64,000 bases of DNA from JBGSKY01 sp041740995 (GCA_041740995.1 JBGSKY010000287.1:1-64000), one strand, 5' to 3'; counted from the first letter of the stretch, positions 33,986 to 43,174 are shown. Made by a program: numbers and translations. The notes: a model not told the origin generated them from the sequence alone.

Positions 33986-35014
33986 TTACTTTTTTATCAA
34001 GTCAAAAAGGTTCGGCGTTTCCAGGTCGCCGTGACCGCTGCTGTTGGCCCGCATTTCCATCAATCGCTCGCCCGCTTCACCGAGCACGAATTGTCGAACC
34101 CGGCGATCTTCGCAATGGTCTAGTTCTTCTGGCGTTCCATCGAACAGAATTTGAGACTCGCCGCGTTCTAGTCTCGACACCGGATATAACATGATGATTC
34201 GATCCGCTATTTTTTTCGCCGAATGCATATCGTGCGTGACAACGACACTGGTCACCGGATACTTGCGCCGTGTCCTTAAAATCAATTCATTGATCACGTC
34301 GCTCATGATCGGATCCAAACCAGTCGTTGGTTCATCATAAAGCACAAGGTCAGGTTCGAGAATCAAAGCCCGCGCCAATCCAACTCGCTTCCGCATACCA
34401 CCGGAAAGCTGTGCCGGTCGCTTCGGCAGAACGCTGTCAGGCAAACCGACATCCGCCAATCGCGATAGCAGCAACGCTCGCTCATCCTTGGGCGGCATCA
34501 GTTTGTCCTGTCGCAGTGGAAACGCCATGTTTTGTCCGATAGTCATCGAATCAAACAAGGCTGCGTTCTGAAAAACAAAGCCAAAGCGTCGTCGGACCTT
34601 CGTCATTTCAATTTCGTTCAGCGCTCCGATATCGATCCCATCGAAACGAATCGATCCACGCGTTGGTTTCAATAGCCCGCACAATGTTTTTAGAAACATC
34701 GTTTTGCCACAACCGCTCTCGCCAATGATGACCAGCGTCTGGCCACGCGGGATGGCAACATTGATGCGATCAAGCACTGTTTGCTTGCCGAAAATGATCG
34801 ACAGATCGACCGACTCAACAAGCACCTCGTTGCCTTGTGGTGACTTTGAAGTTGACTGTCGCTTGCTCTGCGGATCGTCATCGCTGGAAGGTGACGTTTG
34901 TTTCTCGCCGTCAAAAAGCTGCTCGGCATCGATGTACGCGTCCTCGAACGAATCAGCTATTGATTCGGTCTCAGCGAATAATCGATCTCGATCGGAAGGC
35001 GATTTGGCTGGCAT
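33986..35014 (-). CDS. mlaF: MlaF-like ABC transporter ATPase with acidic N-terminal extension
   Basis: A 342-aa ABC ATPase. The nucleotide-binding domain starts near residue 63 and holds Walker A GESGCGKT at 98-105, the signature LSGGMRKRVGLARALILE, Walker B DLVLYDEPTTGLDP and the switch VVTHDM. The first ~62 residues are Asp/Glu/Ser/Lys-rich (FEDAYIDAEQLFDGEKQTSP, then SSDDDPQSKRQSTSKS) and absent from typical MlaF, which is about 270 aa. It powers phospholipid transport with MlaE and MlaD. The ATG is 2 bp after the mlaE stop. The extension could be regulatory, but nothing in it matches a known domain. Confidence 0.93.
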   Translation of the reverse strand: MPAKSPSDRDRLFAETESIADSFEDAYIDAEQLFDGEKQTSPSSDDDPQSKRQSTSKSPQGNEVLVESVDLSIIFGKQTVLDRINVAIPRGQTLVIIGESGCGKTMFLKTLCGLLKPTRGSIRFDGIDIGALNEIEMTKVRRRFGFVFQNAALFDSMTIGQNMAFPLRQDKLMPPKDERALLLSRLADVGLPDSVLPKRPAQLSGGMRKRVGLARALILEPDLVLYDEPTTGLDPIMSDVINELILRTRRKYPVTSVVVTHDMHSAKKIADRIIMLYPVSRLERGESQILFDGTPEELDHCEDRRVRQFVLGEAGERLMEMRANSSGHGDLETPNLFDLIKK

Positions 35015-35016
35015 GA

Positions 35017-35877
35017 TTAAAACAGCTTCGCTCCCCGCGGCCAGAACGAAAAGTAAATTGCATCAAGCAAGATATTCATGATCAAATCAAGTACTAAAAT
35101 CAAAACGAAACTGATCACAAAAGAAGTCGTCGCGGCGCGGCCAACGCCCTCTGCACCTGGTTCGCAATGAAAGCCCCGATAGCAACTGACGGTTGCTATC
35201 ACTGCACCAAAAAAGAAGCTCTTTGTGATCCCTGCAAAAAAATCGTAGATGCCAACAACATCTCGCGTGATTCGCAAATATTGCGAATGATCGACGTGCA
35301 TGATCACCACGCTGTAAAAATAGCCGCCGACGATGCCCGTAAAATCTGCCATGATCGTCAACGCGGGAATCAGCATGACGCAGGCCAAAAATCGCGGGAC
35401 CACCAAGTAATGAATTGGATTGGCACCCATGCTGGTCAGCGCATCAATTTGCTCGGTCACTCGCATCGTTCCCAAGACCGAAGCCATCGCCGAACCGACA
35501 CGTCCAGCAAGCATTGTGGCTGCCAAGACCGGTCCCAACTCGCGGACTAACGAATGGTTAACAACGGCACCGATCCGCGATTCGAAGCCGATACTTTTGA
35601 ACTGAAAATAGCTGTTGTGAGCGAGCACCATTCCAATAAACAGCCCGGTCAGCATAACAACTGGCAATGACAACACACCGACCGAATAAAAGTTCGACAA
35701 GACCGTGCCTCGACGAGGACGGCTGGTCGTCATCCAAAGGATCATCTGCCAAACGAACAGTGAAAAGTCGCCAACCGCGTCGACCATGTCGATGACCGCC
35801 CGCCCCCAACCTTCGATGACATGTCGCAGGTTAGCTAGCAAGGAATCTTGGTTCGTGTAGGGGACTTCGGTGCTCAC
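35017..35877 (-). CDS. mlaE: MlaE-like ABC lipid-transport permease
   Basis: A 286-aa permease of the MlaE family with about five to six membrane segments. Recognisable blocks are GVLSLPVVMLTGLFIGMVLA near 68-87, LVRELGPVLAATMLAGRVGS around 111-130, the coupling-type motif MRVTEQIDALTSMGANPIHY around 139-158, and FGAVIATVSCYRGFHCEPGA near the C-terminus. It forms the inner-membrane core of the Mla phospholipid transporter. Translation starts at a GTG (35877); it heads the mlaE-mlaF-mlaD operon. Confidence 0.95.
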   Translation of the reverse strand: MSTEVPYTNQDSLLANLRHVIEGWGRAVIDMVDAVGDFSLFVWQMILWMTTSRPRRGTVLSNFYSVGVLSLPVVMLTGLFIGMVLAHNSYFQFKSIGFESRIGAVVNHSLVRELGPVLAATMLAGRVGSAMASVLGTMRVTEQIDALTSMGANPIHYLVVPRFLACVMLIPALTIMADFTGIVGGYFYSVVIMHVDHSQYLRITRDVVGIYDFFAGITKSFFFGAVIATVSCYRGFHCEPGAEGVGRAATTSFVISFVLILVLDLIMNILLDAIYFSFWPRGAKLF

Positions 35878-36149
35878 GCGTCGATCTAATAATTGCCAAT
35901 AGGGTGGACATCGTATTGTATCGATCGAGCAGAATGCACCGCATGAGTAAAATGTAACGCAGACCGAAAATAATCGACTGAAATTTCAGCTCATTGACTA
36001 AAGTTTTGGATTTTGCGTGCCTCAACCGATGCGATCGTTTAACAATGAGCCGATGACGTTGAGCGATTTTCCGCTCGATCGTTAGCAGTCTATTTGGTAT
36101 CTTGGCGACGTGGCGTTGGCCGTTGAAAGGCTGGCATTTCGGCAGATAA

Positions 36150-37427
36150 ATGGATAAACCAATTAGCAATCATCCCCAAACCGTTGACGTCCTGCAGGAA
36201 ACCTGGCCAGCTAGCTTGCAAATTGCCTTGCTCGGCAAACTCGCCGCGATGCGTCGGGCTGACGCGATTGAACTGCTACAACAACGCGGGGCGACAGCGG
36301 TCGAAAGAGGCTTTATCGGCGCCGACTGTATTGTTCTGGGCGCTGACGCTGATCGAAATCTTGTCGAACGAATCGATCCCGAAACGCGACGTCGCATCGA
36401 TGACGGCTTTGTTGAATTGGTCGATGAAGCCGACTTTTGGTCGCGACTTGGATTTGACGATGCCGGCCAAACCGGGTCCGGTCGATACACGCCGCGAATG
36501 CTTGCCGAGTTGGCCGACACGCCGCTGCGAGAAATTCGTCGCTGGATTCGTCTCGGATTGCTCAATCCGGTTCGGGTCGTACATCGACTGCATTATTTTG
36601 ACTTCGAAGGGCTGCAGAGTGCTCGCCAGCTGAGGCAATGGAATCTGGCCGGTCTGTCGGCGGATTCAATCGTCAAGCAGCTCAAGTCGCTACTCGCCAA
36701 ATTCAATGACGAGGGACTGCAGTCAATCCGTCGGTGGGACATTCATCTTGATGGTCAAGCGCTGATGGTTCGTTATCAAGGCGGCTGGATCGATTGGCAG
36801 GGACAAACGCGAATCGATTTTGATTCGCAGCCCGATTTGGCAATCGTAGATGGAGAAGTCGGCGAGCTAGAGGACGAATCTGACGATGGCGTTGCGATCG
36901 TTTCGATTTCTGCTTTTCAACGCTTGCAGCACGATTCGGAACAAGCCGCTGCTGATGCGCTCGATCGCGACGCACTGTTTCAGTTGGCCGAACAGGCCGA
37001 AGACGAGGGCAAATTAGAAGAAGCTGTCGAGTGGTTCCGTGTCCTGCTGGCGAAAAACGGTCCGCAACCGGAGTTGCATTTCAGCCTCGCGGAGTTGCTT
37101 TACCGTCTGGGCGAAACGACCGCGGCCCGTGAACGTTACTACGCGGCATTGGAGCTGGACAACGATTTTATTGAGGCCCGCGCGAATTTAGGTTGTGTGC
37201 TGGTCGAGCTGGGGCAAGCCGACTTGGCGGTCGCCGCATTTCAGGGCGCGCTCGCTCAAAACGAACAATATCCTGACGTACATTACCATCTCGCCAGAAC
37301 GCTTGACGATCTCAATCGACCTATCGAAGCCGCTAACCATTGGCAGCGATTTATCGAACTTGCTCCGACAAGCCCTTGGGCCTACGAAGCGAACGAACGA
37401 CTTCATTCGCCAAGCGGAGTGGAATAG
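36150..37427 (+). CDS. BRCT-like / MerR-type HTH / TPR fusion protein
   Basis: A 425-aa protein with three modules. Residues ~20-75 (LQIALLGKLAAMRRADAIEL, GADCIVLGADA) resemble a BRCT domain. Residues ~113-165 form a MerR-like winged helix: YTPRMLAELADTPLREIRRW, then LGLLNPVRVVHRLHYFDFEG. Residues ~280-415 are tetratricopeptide repeats (FQLAEQAEDEGKLEEAVEWF, LHFSLAELLYRLGETTAARE, RANLGCVLVELGQADLAVAA). It is probably a cytoplasmic DNA-binding or adaptor protein rather than a classic MerR effector sensor. It is divergent from mlaE with 272 bp between, but no operator could be pointed out. Confidence 0.85.
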   Translation: MDKPISNHPQTVDVLQETWPASLQIALLGKLAAMRRADAIELLQQRGATAVERGFIGADCIVLGADADRNLVERIDPETRRRIDDGFVELVDEADFWSRLGFDDAGQTGSGRYTPRMLAELADTPLREIRRWIRLGLLNPVRVVHRLHYFDFEGLQSARQLRQWNLAGLSADSIVKQLKSLLAKFNDEGLQSIRRWDIHLDGQALMVRYQGGWIDWQGQTRIDFDSQPDLAIVDGEVGELEDESDDGVAIVSISAFQRLQHDSEQAAADALDRDALFQLAEQAEDEGKLEEAVEWFRVLLAKNGPQPELHFSLAELLYRLGETTAARERYYAALELDNDFIEARANLGCVLVELGQADLAVAAFQGALAQNEQYPDVHYHLARTLDDLNRPIEAANHWQRFIELAPTSPWAYEANERLHSPSGVE

Positions 37428-37495
37428 AGTTGGCCACTGGTTTCACCGGCGTTGAATTCGCCGCGTGAGAAACGTTGGTGCGGTTCTGCAAGCAA

Positions 37496-38992
37496 CTAAT
37501 TTACGCCGGACGCGAAGGCTTGTTGAGTCCGAACTAAACGTCGATAAAGCTCTTGGCTGCGTTGAAAGAGCGCACTTAACTCGGCTTTGACAGTCGAGAC
37601 TTGCTGGTCCAGCGATTCCGATTCCGACTTGACGACTGCCAGCTCGTTTTCTAACTGAGTCAGATCTTCGTTGAGCATTTTTCGTTCGGCTTGTTTCGCC
37701 ACGATTTGCTCTCGACCGACTGATTCAGTCTGAGTCGTTCTGGCGATTTCGCGCTGCGTTAGCTCGATGTCCTGCGTTGCCTTGTTGATTCGCAATTGCG
37801 TTTGCTTGAAAAGGTAAGCGTAATCGTTCAACGGACGGACGTAGATTGGCTCGATCAATTGTGCTACGCCAGCCTTGATCAAGTCTTCGGCAGGTTCGCG
37901 AGCGTAAACAATTTGCGATCCGGCTTTGAACTGAATCGAGCTTTGATCTTTACCGCGCTTCAATCGAGCGTCCACGGTACGACCGCTAATGTCAAAGTAT
38001 CCGCCTTCGAGTGCATTTCGGACTTCTTCGCTGTCGACGGCAACTGTATGTTCTTGAACAAATTTGATACGCAACCAGATCGCTTCAGGCAACGTTCCTT
38101 CTGGGGCACGTTGACCGTCTAGTAGATAGGATTGGAGAACGGATGCGTTGTACGCTTCTTCGGCAGTCATCTCAGCAGGCGATTTTTCTAGCACTGACAG
38201 AGGCATGTTTAGCAAACGCGAAATGGTCTCGGGAGCCATGCGACCGTAAATTTCGCTTTCGCTAGGCTTGCTGTCTGGCTCCGCAAAGGCGACGTGTGAA
38301 TCCAGTGGCATCAATTCGTAGATCGACCATCGTGGAAACTGGTTATTTTGAAGAGCTTGTTCTTGCGACGGGGTCAGGCTGATCGTCGGGCGCAGTTTTG
38401 CGGTTCCACCCTGACTTTCGGCGACGAAAAATTCGCCCAAGTAAAACTGTGGGACGATGCGACCGTCGATCGAGGGACCTTCGCCAAACGCATAGACGAC
38501 CAATTCAGGCGATAAACTGTCAGGCGCCACAGCGGCAAGGCCTGGCACTGTGGGTGCACCGGCTGGGATGTTGACAGGCGGCGCGGCTGGTGCGAGCGAG
38601 ATGGTCGCCAAACCGTTCGCGTAGCTCTGAGCACTGGCGCCTCTCCAAGCTCGACCACGAGCCAAATTCAACCGGCCAAGCTCGCTCAGCAACGGAAGCA
38701 ACGTCGAATTGTCAGCCTTTGGCGCTGTGAGGTCACCGAACTTAATTTGTGTTTGTTGGGCCAGCAGCAGCTTGTTTTGCTTTTCAAGCCGATCGAATCG
38801 ATGGACTTCATCAACTCGCCGTTGGTGGACGATTGCCGATAAAAACATAAACGTCAACGAAAAGAGGAACAGCAAGACCATTAAAATGCTGTGCACGACC
38901 CCAAGGGACGAAAATCCCTTGACGACGAAAAAGATCATCAAGATGAAGGCGACAAACACCAACACGAGGAAGAGGATTGAGCTTAATTCCAT
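37496..38992 (-). CDS. Planctomycete membrane protein with C-terminal coiled coil, function unknown
   Basis: A 498-aa protein that I do not recognise. It opens with two membrane helices (~4-25 and ~33-57), so the N-terminus is a hairpin in the inner membrane. Residues ~60-90 are helical, ~110-400 form a mixed globular part containing FYLGEFFVAESQGGTAKL and MAPETISRLLNMPLSVLEKS, and ~405-490 form a long coiled coil (IELTQREIARTTQTESVGRE, LTQLENELAVVKSESESLDQ). An ATG at 38992 is chosen because the hydrophobic core starts immediately; a GTG at 39082 would add 30 polar residues. It lies convergent to the BRCT/MerR/TPR gene. Confidence 0.75.
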   Translation of the reverse strand: MELSSILFLVLVFVAFILMIFFVVKGFSSLGVVHSILMVLLFLFSLTFMFLSAIVHQRRVDEVHRFDRLEKQNKLLLAQQTQIKFGDLTAPKADNSTLLPLLSELGRLNLARGRAWRGASAQSYANGLATISLAPAAPPVNIPAGAPTVPGLAAVAPDSLSPELVVYAFGEGPSIDGRIVPQFYLGEFFVAESQGGTAKLRPTISLTPSQEQALQNNQFPRWSIYELMPLDSHVAFAEPDSKPSESEIYGRMAPETISRLLNMPLSVLEKSPAEMTAEEAYNASVLQSYLLDGQRAPEGTLPEAIWLRIKFVQEHTVAVDSEEVRNALEGGYFDISGRTVDARLKRGKDQSSIQFKAGSQIVYAREPAEDLIKAGVAQLIEPIYVRPLNDYAYLFKQTQLRINKATQDIELTQREIARTTQTESVGREQIVAKQAERKMLNEDLTQLENELAVVKSESESLDQQVSTVKAELSALFQRSQELYRRLVRTQQAFASGVN

Positions 38993-39353
38993 AAGTTCGG
39001 CTACGTCGCTAGCGGTCCGGTCGTAGGATGGTTGGATCGTCGCGGGATAGATGCCCGCGTCGAAAAATCCGAGTAGCCCCACATTGTAATTGCGTCGGAG
39101 CCGTATTTCGATAGTAAAATCTGCTGTTTACATCAGCATTTCGTCGGCACCGATCAGGCATGAAAGCCATTTTGGTTAGGGATACCAAACGAATACAACG
39201 ATTGCAATGAATGTGAACTGCGAACCGCCGACCAACCTGACGCTTGGCGAGGAGCGGGAAGCGGTTTTGGCGAAATTCTGCGGTCGTTGGTCAGGAAAGC
39301 TGTAATTGGCCGGTTCAATCGGCTAAACTGTCGCCAAACCCAATTTTCCCCTA

Positions 39354-39683
39354 ATGAAGAACCAAATGCATCTCGCACACATCGTTTTTTTCAAGCTCAA
39401 GGACGGCTCGCCAGCCCTCGTTCAAGAATTGCTCGACGGCTGTCAAGAATTTTTGACCGGTCATCCAGGAACGGTCTACTATTCGGCTGGAACGCTAAAT
39501 CCAGAACTTAAACGCCCGGTCAACGACCACGACTATCACGTCGCTCTGCACGTTGTTTTCGATTCGCGAGACTCGCACGATTTGTATCAGATCGCAGCGC
39601 GACATTTGAAGTTCATCGAGAAATTCAAACCGAACTGGGAAACAATCCGCGTTTTCGATTCGGACATTCCGCTGGCTGGTTGA
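39354..39683 (+). CDS. Dabb (stress-responsive alpha/beta barrel) family protein
   Basis: A 109-aa protein made of one Dabb domain. Typical features are LAHIVFFKLKDGSPALVQEL at the start, the central YHVALHVVFDSRDSHDLYQI and the C-terminal HLKFIEKFKPNWETIRVFD. Such small dimeric ferredoxin-like proteins are induced by stress in plants and act as cyclases or oxygenase-like enzymes in some bacteria; the function here is not defined. A second in-frame ATG four codons later is also possible. It is a single gene, convergent to mtnC. Confidence 0.88.
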   Translation: MKNQMHLAHIVFFKLKDGSPALVQELLDGCQEFLTGHPGTVYYSAGTLNPELKRPVNDHDYHVALHVVFDSRDSHDLYQIAARHLKFIEKFKPNWETIRVFDSDIPLAG

Positions 39684-39739
39684 GAATTGAGAGTTGTGTG
39701 ATTTCCTTTCGCACTACGCGCCAGGTCTGCCAAATCGAT

Positions 39740-40462
39740 TCACAATTCCTCAAAACTCTCGATTCTTTCTCCAACGTAATCTTCCGGAAGCGGCGCGTTG
39801 CCGGGCCTGACTACGGCCACGGTTTGCATCCCGGCCAGTTTTGCAGCGTCTAATTCTGCTGCGATATCACTGAGGAAAAGAATCGCTGGTGGGTCACAGG
39901 CTAACTGTTCCGCAATCCGGCGGTACGAGTCCGTCTCGCGTTTGTTGCCGATCGTCGTATCAAAATTCGCGACGAAGTACGGATTCAAATCACCTGCGAT
40001 CGAATGCCCAAAAAAGAGTCGCTGCGCCGTCACGCTGCCTGATGAGTAAATCGCCGATGCAATTCCCATCGATTGCCATTGGACCAACGCAGGCAAGACA
40101 TCATCGAACAAGTGCGACCGGAGCTGGCCTGTTTCAAAACCCGATCGCCAGAGTAAGCCTTGCAGCGACTTCAGTCCTGTTGCCTTGCTGTCGCTGTCCA
40201 TCAACTGAGCTGCAAAATCGGTCACAATTTTTTGCGGCGTAAGTTCTGCGTGGCTTGCAAACCAAGCGTCGGACGATTGAAACCCAGCGTCTTGAGCTAA
40301 CAGTTCAATCGCTTGGACCAAGCTCGACTCGCCCCAATGCGATTGGCAATAATCGACTAGCTGCCGCCGTGCATAAGGAAACATTTGCTCGTAGACAAAT
40401 GCAATGCTCGACGTTGTTCCTTCAACATCAAGCAAAATAATTTTGATGGCTGAGTCGATCAA
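39740..40462 (-). CDS. mtnC: Enolase-phosphatase E1 (methionine salvage)
   Basis: A 240-aa HAD phosphatase that enolises and dephosphorylates 2,3-diketo-5-methylthiopentyl-1-phosphate. The nucleophile motif IILLDVEGTTSS opens the protein, followed by FVYEQMFPYAR, and motif II-like SAIYSSGSVTAQRLFFGHS and FLSDIAAELDAAKLAGMQTV near the C-terminus. The frame stays open to 40570 inside mtnD, but a TTG at 40462 overlaps the mtnD stop (TTGA) and gives the usual family length, so it is chosen. Its product is the substrate of the enzyme encoded directly upstream, MtnD. Confidence 0.93.
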   Translation of the reverse strand: MIDSAIKIILLDVEGTTSSIAFVYEQMFPYARRQLVDYCQSHWGESSLVQAIELLAQDAGFQSSDAWFASHAELTPQKIVTDFAAQLMDSDSKATGLKSLQGLLWRSGFETGQLRSHLFDDVLPALVQWQSMGIASAIYSSGSVTAQRLFFGHSIAGDLNPYFVANFDTTIGNKRETDSYRRIAEQLACDPPAILFLSDIAAELDAAKLAGMQTVAVVRPGNAPLPEDYVGERIESFEEL

Positions 40463-41040
40463 ATCTTGATCACCGAGTCGAGTTTTGAATCCGATGGGAT
40501 CTGCGACGCACTGAAACAGAGCGGCTGATATCGAACATGAACACCGCTGTCGATGTATTCCGGTGTCCACCCGCTGGCGTCTTCAAACAATCGGATGCAC
40601 CGAATGTGTCTCTCAGTGCAAAGATTGAACCAGTGTCGCGTTCCCTTCGGGACGTTGATCAAGTCACCGCCTTCGACGGTAATTTCAAAAACTGGCCCAT
40701 GATCGGGATGAATATGGAAGACTCCTTTTCCGCTGACTGTGAATCGGACTTCATCCTCGCTGTGCGTGTGTTCCTTGTCGAATTTCGCGAGCATCGCATC
40801 GAGGTTTGGTGTCTCGTTGCAAACGTTGATTACGTCCGCAGTAACAAAGCCGCCGCGTTCCTTAAGCCGCCCGATTTCCGGTGCATAAGTTTCGAGAATT
40901 TGTTCGTTGGTGGCGTTTTCGGGTAAGCGTCCAGCAACCTCCCAATGCTCGTACCAAATTCCAAATGGAGCAAGGAATTCGCGGATGGCATCCGTGTCCT
41001 TCAACGTCCTTTTTTCATCAGCAATGTAAACCGAAGCCAT
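40459..41040 (-). CDS. mtnD: Acireductone dioxygenase (methionine salvage)
   Basis: A 193-aa cupin enzyme that oxidises acireductone to the methionine precursor 2-keto-4-methylthiobutyrate and formate (the Fe form). The metal-binding motif HTHSEDEVRF (two His and one Glu) lies at about residues 90-99, with the fourth ligand His in VPKGTRHWFNL. ATG at 41040 is preceded by GAGG at a good distance; the in-frame TTG six bases earlier is less likely. It overlaps mtnC by four bases, forming a two-gene methionine salvage operon; mtnA and mtnB are not in the window. Confidence 0.95.
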   Translation of the reverse strand: MASVYIADEKRTLKDTDAIREFLAPFGIWYEHWEVAGRLPENATNEQILETYAPEIGRLKERGGFVTADVINVCNETPNLDAMLAKFDKEHTHSEDEVRFTVSGKGVFHIHPDHGPVFEITVEGGDLINVPKGTRHWFNLCTERHIRCIRLFEDASGWTPEYIDSGVHVRYQPLCFSASQIPSDSKLDSVIKI

Positions 41041-41274
41041 TTTCAAACCTCAAAACAAGCAAACTCAAGCAAAAAACGACGCCCTCGACTTTAACACATG
41101 CGTCTCGCGATGAAAAGTTGTGCGACATTGAATTGCGATTCGTTCGCTCGTTATTCAACCGCTGAAACCAACGATTCAAGCCGAGACATTACGACGAAGC
41201 GAAAGTCGCCAAGTACAAAGCGAAACTCTTGACGAGTTCGCTACGTCCTGTTGCTCGCAATTATTCAATACAAA
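41041..41274. other. Intergenic region upstream of mtnD
   Basis: Contains the likely mtnDC promoter and no gene I can support. Together with the terminator at 41275-41304 it forms the 317-bp gap between mtnD and the histone-like gene. No riboswitch-like fold (for example a SAM element) was recognised by eye. Confidence 0.4.
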
Positions 41275-41304
41275 AAGCCGCCGAGTTGCAAAACTCAGCG
41301 GCTT
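41275..41304 (-). terminator. Rho-independent terminator of the histone-like gene
   Basis: AAGCCGCCGAGTT and AACTCAGCGGCTT form a 13-bp stem with one mismatch around a GCAA loop. Read on the minus strand, the stem is followed by TTTTTG, a U-tract. It lies 54 bp after the histone-like gene stop. Confidence 0.85.
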
Positions 41305-41357
41305 GTGCGATCGTTTTATTCACGCCATCAAGAACGGCGTCGCAAAGCTCGGTTGGC

Positions 41358-41573
41358 CTAGGCCATACCGCCTTTGGTCGCGGTTCGCTTGACAGACTTC
41401 TTAGCAGCCTTCTTCTTAGCAGCCTTCTTTGGCGCTGCTTTCTTAGCTACTTTTTTCTTTGCTGCCTTAGCTGTTTTCTTTACAGCCTTCTTAGCAGCCT
41501 TCTTGACTGCCTTCTTAGCAACTTTTTTCGACGCCTTCTTAGCACCTTTTGGCGCTCCACCCTTTTTGGCCAC
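41358..41573 (-). CDS. Histone H1-like lysine/alanine-rich DNA-binding protein
   Basis: A 71-aa protein made almost entirely of Lys and Ala in AKKAxKK-type repeats (GAPKGAKKASKKVAKKAVKK and similar), close to the C-terminal tail of eukaryotic histone H1 and to bacterial Hc1/BpH1-like proteins. It has no folded domain and should bind DNA by charge, compacting the nucleoid. The GTG start is well supported by GGAGGAG six bases upstream. A clear terminator follows. The plus strand also has an open frame across the gene, but it is only the mirror of the AAG/GCC repeats. Confidence 0.9.
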   Translation of the reverse strand: MAKKGGAPKGAKKASKKVAKKAVKKAAKKAVKKTAKAAKKKVAKKAAPKKAAKKKAAKKSVKRTATKGGMA

Positions 41574-42114
41574 GGATAACTCCTCCGCTAAACGTTATTG
41601 ACCACTCGCTCACAATCTTGATCCGAAGCAGTGGATCGCAATCGCTCAAACGCAAATGGTCGGAAACAAAAAACCTTGCCTCAACTTTTTAACATCGCTT
41701 TCAACGCTTTGAATCACCCCATTTCAGGGTCAGTCATGACGGTCAAAAACGTCTGTGAACAAGTTATCAACAAGATAGACATTTGATAGCGTTGTATTTG
41801 TACGAAGTAAGCCAATCATTGCAACATCCATTAGCATGTTTTTATGACCAAATTTCATAAAATTTTTTCAGACCGTTTGCACGCGTCACCATGTTTACGA
41901 ATCCGTGACGTTGTGTGCCTCCTTCTCTGGGAGTTTGCAACTTCACACCTCAAGCGGGATAACTTGATTGGATGTTGATTGATTTCCAGAAATCCGAAGA
42001 ACACATCGATGCACCGAAGCAGCCAGTAGAGTCGAATCGATGAAAGATTCTTGCGCGCGTCCTAATCGTCAACGCTTACAAAAACACCAATCTTTTTAAT
42101 GGTTTTAAAGGCGG
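41574..42114. other. 541-bp AT-rich upstream region of the histone-like gene
   Basis: No coding frame is convincing. The segment is more AT-rich than its surroundings, with runs such as ATAAAATTTTTTCAG near 41859, and includes one TTATCAACA motif at about 41764 that resembles a DnaA box. A single box does not make an origin. The length suggests a regulated promoter or long leader for the histone-like gene. Confidence 0.4.
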
Positions 42115-42993
42115 TTAGAAATTATTGATACCGCCGCGCAATGTTTGCAGGTTGTTGATCCCCAGCATCAAGAACATGATTCCAAGGAATGGTTGTTGCG
42201 ATTGCATGCCCCACAACGCGACCAAAAATGCAACCACCATGCTGACCATGGACGCTTCATACAAGCTGTTCGGTCGACGAAAAATTGCCAACGCGTGCTG
42301 AGTGATCCGTCCCCCGTCGAGTGGCAGGACTGGTAAAAGATTTAGTAGCGCCCAATAGACACTTGGGAGGATAATGAAGTCGATCATTGCACGTGTCGTC
42401 GCTGTGGCAGGCATGCTGAGCTCTGAAAGGTCGGCTCCCAAACTTCCTGAAATCCATGAAAACGGATAAGTGTAACCCATCAGATGCGCTGAAACGGCAA
42501 CAACAACGGCCAGTAAAAGTTGTGCGACTGGACCAGCCAGCGAGATCAATAATTGCGCTTGCGGTGCGTATCCATTTCGTTGACGCTGGCCCGGTGTGTA
42601 TCGCTTGAAATGACTCGGTATCGCCAAGCCACCGAAGTGATAAAGCACGATGTGCGAGTCGATATTGAAATGCCGCATCGTAAACGCGTGGCCAAGCTCA
42701 TGCACCAAAACCGACAGGAAGACTGCTCCGGTCCAAATCAGCAACAGCGCCGCGGTGCCTGGCGACTCAAGCTCTTTTTGTGCGTACGCTCGATCATAAA
42801 CGACGCACAACTGATATCCGATGGCAGCTGCGAGTAACCAAAAGAGCCACGTGACCCGAATAGAGAATCCGAAAAGACGAAAATTCAGATCATACGGGCT
42901 GTGCAGCGGCTCACCAATCATCGCGTAGTCATCATCCTCATTAGTATTCGCTTCGCAATCAAGACGTTCTCCTAGCATAACACGCCAAGTCAT
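42115..42993 (-). CDS. M50 family site-2-type zinc metalloprotease
   Basis: A 292-aa intramembrane protease-like protein. The zinc motif HELGH lies at 98-102 in a membrane helix, and the second motif NLLPVLPLDGGR lies near 218-230, where the Asp is the third zinc ligand. Five to six membrane helices are predicted (~47-65, 80-105, 145-172, 205-228, 240-262, 265-282). Related small M50 proteins cut membrane-bound regulators. It lacks PDZ and CBS domains. The first ~25 residues are acidic and polar, and an alternative ATG lies at 42921. It is divergent from the sugar-binding protein gene. Confidence 0.92.
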   Translation of the reverse strand: MTWRVMLGERLDCEANTNEDDDYAMIGEPLHSPYDLNFRLFGFSIRVTWLFWLLAAAIGYQLCVVYDRAYAQKELESPGTAALLLIWTGAVFLSVLVHELGHAFTMRHFNIDSHIVLYHFGGLAIPSHFKRYTPGQRQRNGYAPQAQLLISLAGPVAQLLLAVVVAVSAHLMGYTYPFSWISGSLGADLSELSMPATATTRAMIDFIILPSVYWALLNLLPVLPLDGGRITQHALAIFRRPNSLYEASMVSMVVAFLVALWGMQSQQPFLGIMFLMLGINNLQTLRGGINNF

Positions 42994-43174
42994 GATGCGG
43001 CAGATTGGGTTGAGAGTTGAGTTGCGAGTGGACGTTTAAATTGTCCTGCTCCCAAAACTCTTGTTTATCTCCTCTTGTTCACTCGCCTCTCTCCACACTG
43101 CTATATCGATTACAATCAAGCGAGCCGTGATTTCGACGGCTTCACGTTCGATCCTCTTCGCATATAAATTTGCC

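Noticed and set aside
41374..41601. Plus-strand open frame of Phe/Ala repeats opposite the histone-like gene
   Set aside because: It is the mirror of the AAG/GCC codon repeats. The minus strand has the ribosome-binding site, the start and the terminator.
41760..41775. TTATCAACA resembling a DnaA box in an AT-rich region, raising the idea of a replication origin
   Set aside because: Only one box-like sequence was seen and no dnaA, dnaN, gyrB or parA gene is near; one 9-mer in AT-rich DNA is expected by chance.
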